64,000 bases of DNA from Pseudonocardia alaniniphila (GTDB taxonomy: Bacteria; Actinomycetota; Actinomycetes; Mycobacteriales; Pseudonocardiaceae): assembly GCF_022524485.1 (NCBI RefSeq), contig NZ_JAKXMK010000003.1, positions 186,001 to 250,000 on the forward strand, in the 5' to 3' direction. Shown in pieces: positions 31,876 through 39,665 of this stretch; within the stretch, counting starts at the first letter, position 1, and each line of letters begins with the position of its first letter. A program made the translations under genes and the position numbers. Below the pieces are notes generated by a model. It worked only from the letters and a program-made list of their open reading frames with translations, did no database searches and was not told the origin of the DNA.

Positions 31876-32688
31876 ATGTCGAGTGCCGCACCTCCGTACG
31901 TCGACACGACGAAGGCCAGCGTCGCGAGGGTCTACGACGCCTTCCTGAACGGCACCGACAACTACGAGATCGACCGCGAGGTTCTGCGCCGCATCCAGCA
32001 GGTGGCTCCCGAGGCCACCTTCCTCGGCCGGGACAACCGCGAGTTCCTGAACCGGGCCAGCCGGTTCATCGCCGGACAGACCGAGATCACCCAGTACCTG
32101 GACTGCGGTTCGGGTCTGCCCACCGCGGAGAACACCCATCAGGTCGTGCAGCGCATCCATCCCGAGGCGCGCGTGGTGTACGTCGACAACGACCCCGACG
32201 TGCTCAGCCACGGCAGGGCGCTACTGGAGGAGAACGACCGCACCCACCTGATCGGAGCCGACATCTTCGAGCCCAGCCAGGTGCTGGACAACGAGGTGGT
32301 GCGCAAGCAGCTCGACTTCTCCGAGCCCATCGCGCTGTACCAGTGCGGCACCCTGCACCACTACACGGGCGAGCGGAGCGCCGAGATCATGGGCGAGTAC
32401 ATCGACGCCCTGCCGTCGGGCTCGTACCTGGCGCTGAGCCACTTCTTCGACCCCGAGACCACCGAGGACAGCGCGCTCGCCCGGAAGATGGAGGACATCT
32501 TCCTGCACAGCCCGATGGGCAGCGGCATGTTCCGTACTCGCGCCGAGATCGAGAGCATGTTCGCCGGGCTCGAGCTGGTCGATCCCGGCCTGGTGTTGTG
32601 CGCGGACTGGTGGCCGGACGGTCCTCGCGTCAAGCCGCTGGTGCCGGTGCAGCGCTGCATCGTCGGGGCGGTCGGCCGCAAGCCCTGA
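31876..32688 (+). CDS. DUF574/S-adenosyl-L-methionine-dependent methyltransferase (270 aa)
   Basis: The sequence matches the actinobacterial DUF574 methyltransferases, which are very numerous in Streptomyces-like genomes and mostly uncharacterised. Marks are KASVARVYDAFLNGTDNYEI near the N-terminus, the SAM-binding segment TQYLDCGSGLPT, VVYVDNDPDVLSHGRALL, and a C-terminal region ending in ADWWPDGP. The ATG follows GAGGAGTGAGAACC. It is alone on its strand; the glutamate-type binding protein converges on it (13 bp apart). No substrate is suggested by context. Confidence 0.87.
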   Translation: MSSAAPPYVDTTKASVARVYDAFLNGTDNYEIDREVLRRIQQVAPEATFLGRDNREFLNRASRFIAGQTEITQYLDCGSGLPTAENTHQVVQRIHPEARVVYVDNDPDVLSHGRALLEENDRTHLIGADIFEPSQVLDNEVVRKQLDFSEPIALYQCGTLHHYTGERSAEIMGEYIDALPSGSYLALSHFFDPETTEDSALARKMEDIFLHSPMGSGMFRTRAEIESMFAGLELVDPGLVLCADWWPDGPRVKPLVPVQRCIVGAVGRKP

Positions 32689-32701
32689 CCACGGACCGAG
32701 A

Positions 32702-33649
32702 TCAGGAGCCCGCCACGGAGCCGATCGCCGGCGGGGTCGGTGCGCTGCCGCTCACGACCGTGCCGAGGGTCGCCTTCCACAGCTTCGCCCAGCTGCCGGT
32801 GACATAGATCTTCTGGAGCCACTCGTCGACGAAGGCCTTGGCCGTCGGGTCGCCGAGAGGGAGCCCGATGCCGTAGGACTCCTGGGTGAACGGCTCACCG
32901 ACGACCTTCACCCCTGGGTCGGTGCTCGCGTCGGAGACGAGGATCACCTGGTCGATCACGTACGCGTCGGCGCGGCCCTGCTGCACCGCGGCCACGCACT
33001 CGGAGTCGTGCTCGAACGTCACCAGGTGGGCCGCGGGGGCCGCTCTCTGCAGCGCGAGCACCGCGGTGGAGTTCGCCTGGGTCGCGACCGTCTTGCCGTT
33101 GAGGTCACTGACTCCGTGGATCGCCCCGTCGCCCGCCCTGACCATGATCGCGTCGCCCGAGGAGTAGTACGGGCCGGCGAAGGCGACCTTCGTCGCACGC
33201 TCCGGAGTGATCGAGTAGGTGGCGACCACCGCGTCCACCGTGCCGTTCTGCAGCAACGGCTCGCGAGTGTCCACGTGGGCCGGGGTGATCGCGACGGCGT
33301 TCATGGGCTTGCCGGTGATGTAGTGCGCGAGCATCTCCGCCAGCCCGGCGTCGAACCCGGTGACCCTGCCGGTGGTCGGGTCCCTGAGGGCGAAGAACGG
33401 CGTGGTGTCGCCACTTCCGACCTTCAGGGTGCCCCGCTGCCTGATCTTGTCCGCCCATGAGCCCGGGGTGATCGACGCAGGGTCGGCGACCGGTGAGTTC
33501 GCGATGATCGCGTCATACCGCTCCGTATCGGTCGTCCCCGGAAGCACGTGGGCTGTGCCGGAGTCGGCACACCCCCCGAGCGCGACGACGCAGGACACCA
33601 CGGTTACGAGCACCCCCAATGCCCGAACGATCACAATACGCATCGTCAT
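32702..33649 (-). CDS. Glutamate/amino-acid ABC transporter substrate-binding lipoprotein (315 aa)
   Basis: A signal peptide with lipobox (VVALGGC) is followed by a SBP_bac_3-type domain (about 70-300), with ADKIRQRGTLKVGSGDTTPF as its start and YSITPERATKVAFAGPYYSS as a conserved signature. It is most like the GluB/GlnH group that binds glutamate or related polar amino acids. No permease or ATPase gene is next to it, so it probably works with components encoded elsewhere, or serves as a sensor input. The start is the ATG at 33649 (33643 is possible). It converges on the DUF574 gene. Confidence 0.83.
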   Translation of the reverse strand: MTMRIVIVRALGVLVTVVSCVVALGGCADSGTAHVLPGTTDTERYDAIIANSPVADPASITPGSWADKIRQRGTLKVGSGDTTPFFALRDPTTGRVTGFDAGLAEMLAHYITGKPMNAVAITPAHVDTREPLLQNGTVDAVVATYSITPERATKVAFAGPYYSSGDAIMVRAGDGAIHGVSDLNGKTVATQANSTAVLALQRAAPAAHLVTFEHDSECVAAVQQGRADAYVIDQVILVSDASTDPGVKVVGEPFTQESYGIGLPLGDPTAKAFVDEWLQKIYVTGSWAKLWKATLGTVVSGSAPTPPAIGSVAGS

Positions 33650-33784
33650 CGCCCCCAAGACGCCGCGATATTGCACGCAGCGTAACCAGACGGGGAATGA
33701 CAGGGATGGCAGTCAAAGCACCCGCGCCCGGCTCTGTGACCCGTCGTACTGTCGAGATCCGGTACCGACGAGGAGGACACCCCC

Positions 33785-34540
33785 GTGGCGAACACCGGCA
33801 TCGACTCGGTTCTGCGCGATCGCGTGGCTCTGATCACCGGGGCCTCCGGTGGTATCGGCCAGCAGATCGCCCGGAGGCTCGCCGAGAGCGGCACCGATCT
33901 CATGCTCACCTACGGCAGCCATGCCGACGAGGCCGAGCACGTCGCTGACCAGGCCCGCAAGCTCGGCCGCCGTGCCGAGGTCATGCAGGCCGACTTCGCG
34001 GACCCCGACAGCCCGGCCCGGGTCGTCGCCGCGGCCCGCGAACGGCTGGGTGACGTCGACGTGCTGGTCGCCGCGGCGGGGGTGGCCGAGCAGAGGTCAT
34101 GGCCGGACGTCGACGGGGCGCTGTGGGACGAGAGCATGACCGTGAACGTCCGCGCCCCGTTCTTCCTCACCCAGCGGATGCTGCCCCGGATGATCGAGCG
34201 CGGGTTCGGCCGGATCCTGCTGTTCTCCTCGGTGGCCGCGTTCACCGGCGGGGTCATCGGACCGCACTACGCGGCGGCCAAGGCGGCACTGCACGGCCTG
34301 ACGCACCACCTCGCGGCACGCGTCGCCGACACCGGTGTGACCGTCAACGCGATCGCTCCTGCCCTCATCGCGGGCACCAGGATGCTCCCGGTCGATCCGG
34401 ACGGCCCGGCGCCCCCGATGATCCCCGTCGGCCGCCTGGGCACCACCGAAGAGGTGGCCGATCTCGCGCTCGCCATGCTCCGCAACGGGTACCTGACCAA
34501 CAAGATCATCGCGCTCGACGGCGGTGCGTACCCCGACTGA
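33785..34540 (+). CDS. SDR-family oxidoreductase, FabG-like (251 aa)
   Basis: The cofactor motif is TGASGGIGQQIARRLAES, NAG-type variation is AAAGVAEQ, and the catalytic Ser/Tyr/Lys are in LLFSSVAAF and HYAAAKAAL. The C-terminus has GYLTNKIIALDGGAYPD, typical of 3-oxoacyl-ACP reductase-like SDRs. The GTG start at 33785 follows GAGGAGGACACCCCC. It is divergent from the amino-acid-binding lipoprotein and convergent with the 5'-nucleotidase. The substrate is unknown; it might act on a sugar, steroid or polyketide. Confidence 0.86.
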   Translation: MANTGIDSVLRDRVALITGASGGIGQQIARRLAESGTDLMLTYGSHADEAEHVADQARKLGRRAEVMQADFADPDSPARVVAAARERLGDVDVLVAAAGVAEQRSWPDVDGALWDESMTVNVRAPFFLTQRMLPRMIERGFGRILLFSSVAAFTGGVIGPHYAAAKAALHGLTHHLAARVADTGVTVNAIAPALIAGTRMLPVDPDGPAPPMIPVGRLGTTEEVADLALAMLRNGYLTNKIIALDGGAYPD

Positions 34541-34555
34541 GGCGCTCTCGTCCGG

Positions 34556-36259
34556 TCAGGACACGGTGATCCGGTCGGTGGCCGGGGGTGCGACCGGGCC
34601 CACCTCGGTCAGGTACGCGGCGAGACCGTCGATGTCGAGGCCGCCCACCACCCGGTTCGCGCCCTGGGTCAGCACGGAGAAGCCGTCGCCGCCGTCGGCA
34701 AGGAAGCTGTTGACGGTGATCCGGTAGGTGGCCGCGGGGTCGACGGGCGTGCCGGCGATGCTGAGTGCGCCGACGCGGGTGCCCGAGCAGGGATCGGCGG
34801 CCGTGCCCGACACCCCGCCGGGATCGACCGTGTAGGCCACCGACGCCGACGGCTGCAGCGTGCGTTCGGCCACGAACTGCTGTTCCAGCAGGCAGTCGAG
34901 CTGCGCGCCGGTGAGGTCCACCGTGGTCAGGTAGTTGTTGAAGGGCTGGACGGTGAAGGCTTCCTCGTAGGTGACGGGGCCGGCGTCCAGGTCGGCGCGC
35001 ACGCCACCGGGGTTCATGAACGCGGCCACCGCGCCCTGCTCCTGGTCGGTGGCGGCGAGCTGGGCGTCGGCGATGAGGTTGCCCAGCGACGACTCGCCCA
35101 CCAGGGTGCCGAACAGCGGCTCCTGGGCGCGGGTGAGAGCGCCCGTGGTCTCGCCCACCTGACGGGAGGCGATCGGCCCGAGCAGCGTGCGGTACCGCGC
35201 GACGAGCTCGGTCTCCGCCGGATCGGCCGGGACGTCGCGTCCCACGACCACGTTGGTGGCCGTGGCCATCAGCACGTTGCCGGTGGCGGGGTCGATCTGC
35301 AGGTCGATGTCGGTGATCAGGCGCCCGAACGAGCTCGCGCTGGTGACGACCTTGCCCGCGATCACGCAGTTGTAGGCCTGGTGGGTGTGGCCGCTGACCA
35401 CCACGTCGATCGCCGGGGAGAACCCTTCGGCGATGGGGACGATCGGCCCCTGCAGCCCGGTGCAGTCGTTGATGCCCGCATTCGGGGCCTGCGTGCCGCC
35501 CTCGTGCAGGAGCACCACGATCGCCTCGACGCCCTGCTTCTGCAGCTCCTCCGCGTACCGGTTGCCGGTCTCGATCTCGTCGCGGAACTCCAGCCCGGCC
35601 ACGCCGGACCGCGTGACGATGCCCGGCGTCCCCTCCAGGGTCATTCCGATGAACCCGATGCGGACGCCGCCGACCTCCTTGATCGCGTACGGCGCCAGCA
35701 GCGGTTCGCCGGTATCTGTGACGAAAGCGTTGGCCGAGAGGTACTGGAACTCCGCGCCCTTGTACGGCCGTTCCTGGTCGGCGCAGCCGTCGGCGGGGTG
35801 GCAGCCTCCGTTCTGGATGCGCAGCAACTCGTCGGCGCCTTCGTCGAACTCGTGGTTGCCCACGCTCGCCAGGTCGAGCCCGGCGAGTCCGAGTGCCTCG
35901 ATCGACGGTTCGTCGTGGAACGCGGCCGACAGCAGCGGCGAGGCCCCGATGAGGTCACCGGCGGCCACGGTGATCGTGTTCTCCTGCTGTACCTGACCGG
36001 CGAGCTGCGCGAGCTGGGTGGCGAGGTACTCCACACCACCGGCCGGGGCGCCGGCGATCGTGCCGCTGGATCCTGTCGGCGGTTCGAGGTTGCCGTGGAA
36101 GTCGTTGAGTGCGAGCAGCTGCACCGCGACCGGCTCGGGGCCGGTGTCCCCGCCGTCTCCGTCGCCCCCGCCGCTGGTGGCGGCGGTCAGCGCCCCAGCG
36201 AGCAGCACACTCGCGGCCACCAGCACAGCGCGCCGGACCGGACGTGACGATCGAGGCAT
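34556..36259 (-). CDS. Secreted 5'-nucleotidase/UshA-type metallophosphatase (567 aa)
   Basis: An N-terminal signal peptide (RRAVLVAASVLLAGALTAA) leads to a metallophosphatase domain with LLALNDFHGNLEP, GNHEFDEGADELL and VSGHTHQAYNC as metal blocks. The C-terminal 5'-nucleotidase domain contains MNPGGVRADLDAGPV and VQPFNNYLTTVDLTGAQLD and ends in SFLADGGDGFSVL. Such enzymes release phosphate from nucleotides or related esters outside the cell, so with the phn locus it fits phosphorus scavenging. No sortase anchor or membrane tail is visible. It is convergent with the SDR gene. Confidence 0.9.
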   Translation of the reverse strand: MPRSSRPVRRAVLVAASVLLAGALTAATSGGGDGDGGDTGPEPVAVQLLALNDFHGNLEPPTGSSGTIAGAPAGGVEYLATQLAQLAGQVQQENTITVAAGDLIGASPLLSAAFHDEPSIEALGLAGLDLASVGNHEFDEGADELLRIQNGGCHPADGCADQERPYKGAEFQYLSANAFVTDTGEPLLAPYAIKEVGGVRIGFIGMTLEGTPGIVTRSGVAGLEFRDEIETGNRYAEELQKQGVEAIVVLLHEGGTQAPNAGINDCTGLQGPIVPIAEGFSPAIDVVVSGHTHQAYNCVIAGKVVTSASSFGRLITDIDLQIDPATGNVLMATATNVVVGRDVPADPAETELVARYRTLLGPIASRQVGETTGALTRAQEPLFGTLVGESSLGNLIADAQLAATDQEQGAVAAFMNPGGVRADLDAGPVTYEEAFTVQPFNNYLTTVDLTGAQLDCLLEQQFVAERTLQPSASVAYTVDPGGVSGTAADPCSGTRVGALSIAGTPVDPAATYRITVNSFLADGGDGFSVLTQGANRVVGGLDIDGLAAYLTEVGPVAPPATDRITVS

Positions 36260-36460
36260 ACGAGGCCCTCCACTGGCTACTGCCGCAGAACTGTGCCACA
36301 GCGGACACCACGAACCGGATCATGCTCGCATGATCGGATGAACAGGGCATTGCTGACGCTCGGCCGTCGAGCACCGGACGCGGAGCCCGACCACGTCACG
36401 GCCTGGTCACCGCGAGGTCCGCGGATCCGTCCTCACGGGGCCCTCACCTCGATCTCGGAC

Positions 36461-36480
36461 GGGAGCGGGCGACTCGTGGG
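36461..36480. repeat. Reverse-strand copy of the GCGAGTCGCCCGTTCC-type repeat
   Basis: GGGAGCGGGCGACTCGTG upstream of the LysR gene reads, on the minus strand, CACGAGTCGCCCGCTCCC. It matches the core of the repeats at 3218 and inside phnI. The 276-bp gap between the 5'-nucleotidase and LysR starts shows no gene otherwise. Confidence 0.45.
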
Positions 36481-36535
36481 GCGGGTGCGCGACCCCGGCT
36501 TTGCGCTTCTGCCTCCGCGCCGGTATCCCTGTCCG

Positions 36536-37468
36536 GTGCTCCTGCGCCAGCTGGAATATCTCAGCGCCCTCGCGCGGGAACGTCATTTCGCCCGAGCGGC
36601 GGCCGCGTGCCACGTCTCGCAGCCGGCGCTGTCTGCGGCGATCCGCAGGCTGGAGGCCGATCTCGGGGTGCAGATCGTGCGGCGGGAGCGGCGCTTCGGC
36701 GGCTTCACACCGGAGGGCGAGCGGGTGGTGCTGTGGGCACACCGCATGCTCGCCGACCGCGACGCGCTGCGGCAGGACCTGGACCGGATGGCAGGTGGTC
36801 TCACCGGCCGGCTCCGCATCGGCGCCATCCCGACGGCGCTCACCGCCGCTCCCCTGCTCACCGGCCCGTTCAGCGAGCTGCACGGGCGGGTGCGGATCTC
36901 CTTCGAGTCGTTGTCCTCCCGCGAGATCGTGCGCAGGCTGGCCGAGTACGAGCTCGACGTCGGTATGACCTATGTCGACGGTGAACCGCTCGGCGGCGCG
37001 GTGCGCACCGTCCCGCTCTACCCGGAGCGCTACCTGCTGCTGACGCCCGACGACTCGCCGCTCGCCGAGCGGACCACCGCCGCGTGGGACGACGCTGCGA
37101 CGCTGCCGCTCTGTCTGCTGTCGCCGGACATGGAGAACCGGCGGATCATCGACCGCGCCTTCACCGACGCAGGAGTCGCGGTGGAACCGATGCTGGAGGC
37201 CGACGCGGTGTCGGTGCTCTACGCGCATGTCGCCACCCACCGGTGGTCGACGATCATCGCGCACGCATGGTTGCATCTGTTCGGCGTCCCTGATGGGATG
37301 CGCATCGTTCCCATGATCCCGCCGGCCTCGAGCCATCGCATCGGCCTGGTCCTTCCCGACCGCGTTCCTGAGCCGATGCTCGCGCGTGCATTGCTCGACG
37401 TCGCGGGGTCGGTCGACATGCGTGCCGCCCTCGACCAGCTGCTGCGTCGCCACGTCCGCCGTTCATAG
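36536..37468 (+). CDS. LysR-family regulator of the formate dehydrogenase operon (310 aa)
   Basis: The N-terminal helix-turn-helix (about 1-60) has LEYLSALARERHFARAAAAC and VSQPALSAAIRRLEADLG, and the substrate-binding domain covers about 90-295. It sits directly upstream of fdsG on the same strand, the place where fdsR-type regulators of NAD-dependent formate dehydrogenases are found. I infer that it controls fdsGBAD in response to formate or an effector. The GTG at 36536 gives a normal LysR N-terminus; the frame is open further upstream but without a ribosome site. Confidence 0.85.
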   Translation: MLLRQLEYLSALARERHFARAAAACHVSQPALSAAIRRLEADLGVQIVRRERRFGGFTPEGERVVLWAHRMLADRDALRQDLDRMAGGLTGRLRIGAIPTALTAAPLLTGPFSELHGRVRISFESLSSREIVRRLAEYELDVGMTYVDGEPLGGAVRTVPLYPERYLLLTPDDSPLAERTTAAWDDAATLPLCLLSPDMENRRIIDRAFTDAGVAVEPMLEADAVSVLYAHVATHRWSTIIAHAWLHLFGVPDGMRIVPMIPPASSHRIGLVLPDRVPEPMLARALLDVAGSVDMRAALDQLLRRHVRRS

Positions 37469-37476
37469 CTCCCGCT

Positions 37477-37488
37477 TATCACGGGATA
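37477..37488 (+). promoter_or_regulatory. Candidate LysR dyad upstream of fdsG
   Basis: TATCACGGGATA (TATC-N4-GATA) lies 50 bp upstream of the fdsG ATG, between the LysR stop and fdsG. Such interrupted T/A-flanked dyads are typical of LysR sites. No clear -10/-35 pair is evident by eye. Confidence 0.35.
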
Positions 37489-37537
37489 GGCAAGATTGCT
37501 TTGAACTGTGGCACCTCAGAGCGGGACACTCGCGACC

Positions 37538-38020
37538 ATGACGACGGACGTCACGGATCTCGCGGCAGTACGCGCTGAGCACGTGCGCAATATCGCGACA
37601 ACGCTGCGGGACGTGCGCGGCCCGCTTTTGCCGATACTCCACGCGATACAGGAAGACCTGGAGTACATCGATCCGGCGGACGTACCGGTGATCGCCGACG
37701 TACTCAACCTCGCGGTCGCCGAGGTTCACGGCGTCGTCACCTTCTACCGCGACTTCCGGCGCGCCGCCGGCGGCCGCACCACGGTGCGGGTGTGCCAGGC
37801 GGAGGCCTGCCAGGCGGTCGGCGCCGAGGCGCTCGGCGAGCACGCGAAGCGACGCACCGGCGTCGGTTTCGGTGAGACCACCTCCGACGGCGCTGTCACG
37901 CTCGACGAGGTCTTCTGCCTCGGCAACTGCGCTCTCGGTCCGGCGGTGCAGGTGGGCGACCGGCTGCACGGCCGGGTCACCCCCGCCCGCCTCGACGCAC
38001 TGCTGGGAGAAGCCCGATGA
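37538..38020 (+). CDS. fdsG: NAD-dependent formate dehydrogenase gamma subunit (NuoE-like) (160 aa)
   Basis: The subunit resembles NuoE and carries one [2Fe-2S] cluster in a thioredoxin-like fold. The four ligands are Cys86 and Cys91 in CQAEACQ and Cys127 and Cys131 in CLGNC. It passes electrons between the NADH/FMN subunit and the formate-oxidising subunit. The ATG at 37538 is used; a GTG at 37508 would add ten residues. Its stop overlaps the fdsB start (ATGA). Part of the operon fdsG-B-A-D-moeA-fdhD. Confidence 0.9.
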   Translation: MTTDVTDLAAVRAEHVRNIATTLRDVRGPLLPILHAIQEDLEYIDPADVPVIADVLNLAVAEVHGVVTFYRDFRRAAGGRTTVRVCQAEACQAVGAEALGEHAKRRTGVGFGETTSDGAVTLDEVFCLGNCALGPAVQVGDRLHGRVTPARLDALLGEAR

Positions 38021-39591
38021 CTGATCGTGTGCGGGTGTTCGTGCCGCGGGACTCCGCCGCGCTGTCGGTCGGTGCCGACGAGGTTGCCGAGCGGATCGCC
38101 GCTGCCGCCGGCACCGCAGGCCGTGACGTCGAGGTGGTCCGCACCGGTTCGCGCGGAATGCTCTGGCTGGAGCCGCTGGTCGAGATCGAGACGGCGCAGG
38201 GCCGCGTCGGGTACGGGCCGGTCGCGCCGGAGGAGGTCGACGGCCTGGTCGCCGCGGGCCTGCTGGACGCCGCACCGGAAGGCCTCGGACTCGTCGAGGA
38301 CCTGCCGTGGATGCAGCGTCAGCAGCGGGTGACGTTCGCCCGCGTCGGGATCGTGGACCCACGCTCTGTCGACGACTACGAGGCCCACGGCGGCTACGCC
38401 GGGCTCCGGGCCGCGCTCGCGAAGACCCCGGCCGAGGTCGTCGAGGAGGTCGTGGACTCCGGCCTGCGCGGCCGCGGCGGCGCGGGCTTCCCCACGGGCA
38501 TCAAATGGCGCACGGTGCTCGGCGCCGAATCGGACGTCAAGTTCGTCTGCTGCAACGCCGACGAGGGCGACTCGGGCACGTTCGCCGACCGCATGCTGAT
38601 GGAGGGCGACCCGTTCACCCTCATCGAGGGCATGACGATCGCCGCCTACGCCGTCGGCGCCACCGAGGGCTACATCTACGTGCGCTCGGAGTACCCGGAG
38701 GCCGTCGAGGCGCTGAACGCGGCCATCGAGTCCGCCCGGCAGCGCGGCCTGCTCGGCGAGCGGGTGCTCGGCTCCGACCTGACGTTCGACATGTTCGTGC
38801 GGGTCGGCGCGGGCGCCTACATCTGCGGTGAAGAGACCTCGATGCTGGAGAGCCTCGAGGGCAAGCGAGGCACGGTGCGCGCGAAGCCGCCGATCCCCGC
38901 CCTCGAGGGCCTCTTCGGCCGCCCCACCGTCGTCAACAACGTGCTGTCGCTCGGCTCGGTGCCTGCGATCCTCGCCCACGGCGCCGCCGCGTACGCGGAG
39001 CTGGGCACCGGCCGCTCGCGCGGCACCAGCGTCTTCCAGCTCGGCGGCAACATCGCCCACGGCGGCATCTTCGAGACGCCCTTCGGGATCACGCTCGGCG
39101 AGCTCGTGCAGGACCTCGGCGGCGGCACGGCCTCCGGCCGGCCGGTGCGTGCGATGCAGGTCGGCGGACCGCTCGGGGCGTACGTCCCGGCGGAGCAGTT
39201 CCACCTGCCGATGGACTACGAGTCGTTCGCCGCGGCGGGCGCCATGCTCGGCCACGGCGGCGTGGTCGTGTTCGACGACACGGTGGACATGGCCGCGATG
39301 GCACGGTTCGCCTTCTCCTTCTGCGCGGAGGAGTCGTGCGGTAAATGCACACCCTGCCGCGTCGGCGCCGTCCGCGGTGTCGAGACGATCGACCGTATCC
39401 GCGCAGGTGAGGACCGCACGAAGAACCTCGTGCTGCTCGACGACCTGTGTGAGCTCATGACCGACGGATCCCTCTGCGCCATGGGTGGGCTCACCCCCAT
39501 GCCGGTGTTGAGCGCGGTCCGCCACTTCGGCGAGGACTTCGGCGTCCCGGCGACCACCACCACAGGAACAACCGACGGGGGCACACCATGA
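38017..39591 (+). CDS. fdsB: NAD-dependent formate dehydrogenase beta subunit (NuoF-like) (524 aa)
   Basis: This is the diaphorase subunit that reduces NAD+ with electrons from formate. The NADH-binding motif GLRGRGGAGFPTG is at about 149-161, the FMN-binding part includes CNADEGDSGTFADRMLM, and the 4Fe-4S ligands are Cys441, Cys444 and Cys447 in ESCGKCTPCR plus Cys487. An N-terminal thioredoxin-like region (1-110) lacks cluster cysteines. It overlaps fdsG at the start and a 25-codon mini-ORF at the end (both ATGA). Confidence 0.92.
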   Translation: MTDRVRVFVPRDSAALSVGADEVAERIAAAAGTAGRDVEVVRTGSRGMLWLEPLVEIETAQGRVGYGPVAPEEVDGLVAAGLLDAAPEGLGLVEDLPWMQRQQRVTFARVGIVDPRSVDDYEAHGGYAGLRAALAKTPAEVVEEVVDSGLRGRGGAGFPTGIKWRTVLGAESDVKFVCCNADEGDSGTFADRMLMEGDPFTLIEGMTIAAYAVGATEGYIYVRSEYPEAVEALNAAIESARQRGLLGERVLGSDLTFDMFVRVGAGAYICGEETSMLESLEGKRGTVRAKPPIPALEGLFGRPTVVNNVLSLGSVPAILAHGAAAYAELGTGRSRGTSVFQLGGNIAHGGIFETPFGITLGELVQDLGGGTASGRPVRAMQVGGPLGAYVPAEQFHLPMDYESFAAAGAMLGHGGVVVFDDTVDMAAMARFAFSFCAEESCGKCTPCRVGAVRGVETIDRIRAGEDRTKNLVLLDDLCELMTDGSLCAMGGLTPMPVLSAVRHFGEDFGVPATTTTGTTDGGTP

Positions 39592-39665
39592 GCGAGCTCG
39601 CGAGCGAGTCATCGACACAGCGACTCGTCGAAGCCACGACCGAGCGAAGCGAGGGAGCGCGATGA
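39588..39665 (+). repeat. 25-codon mini-ORF/repeat bridging fdsB and fdsA
   Basis: An ATG inside the fdsB stop (ATGA) opens a 25-codon frame (MSELASES ... SEGAR) that ends in CGATGA, where the TGA overlaps the fdsA ATG. It has the same ends as the mini-ORF at 6882-6929 (GAGCGAG-rich, SE-x-AS near the start, SEG-x-R at the end). It also contains the palindrome GCGAGCTCGC. It looks like a dispersed element kept in frame between two coupled genes. Confidence 0.55.
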
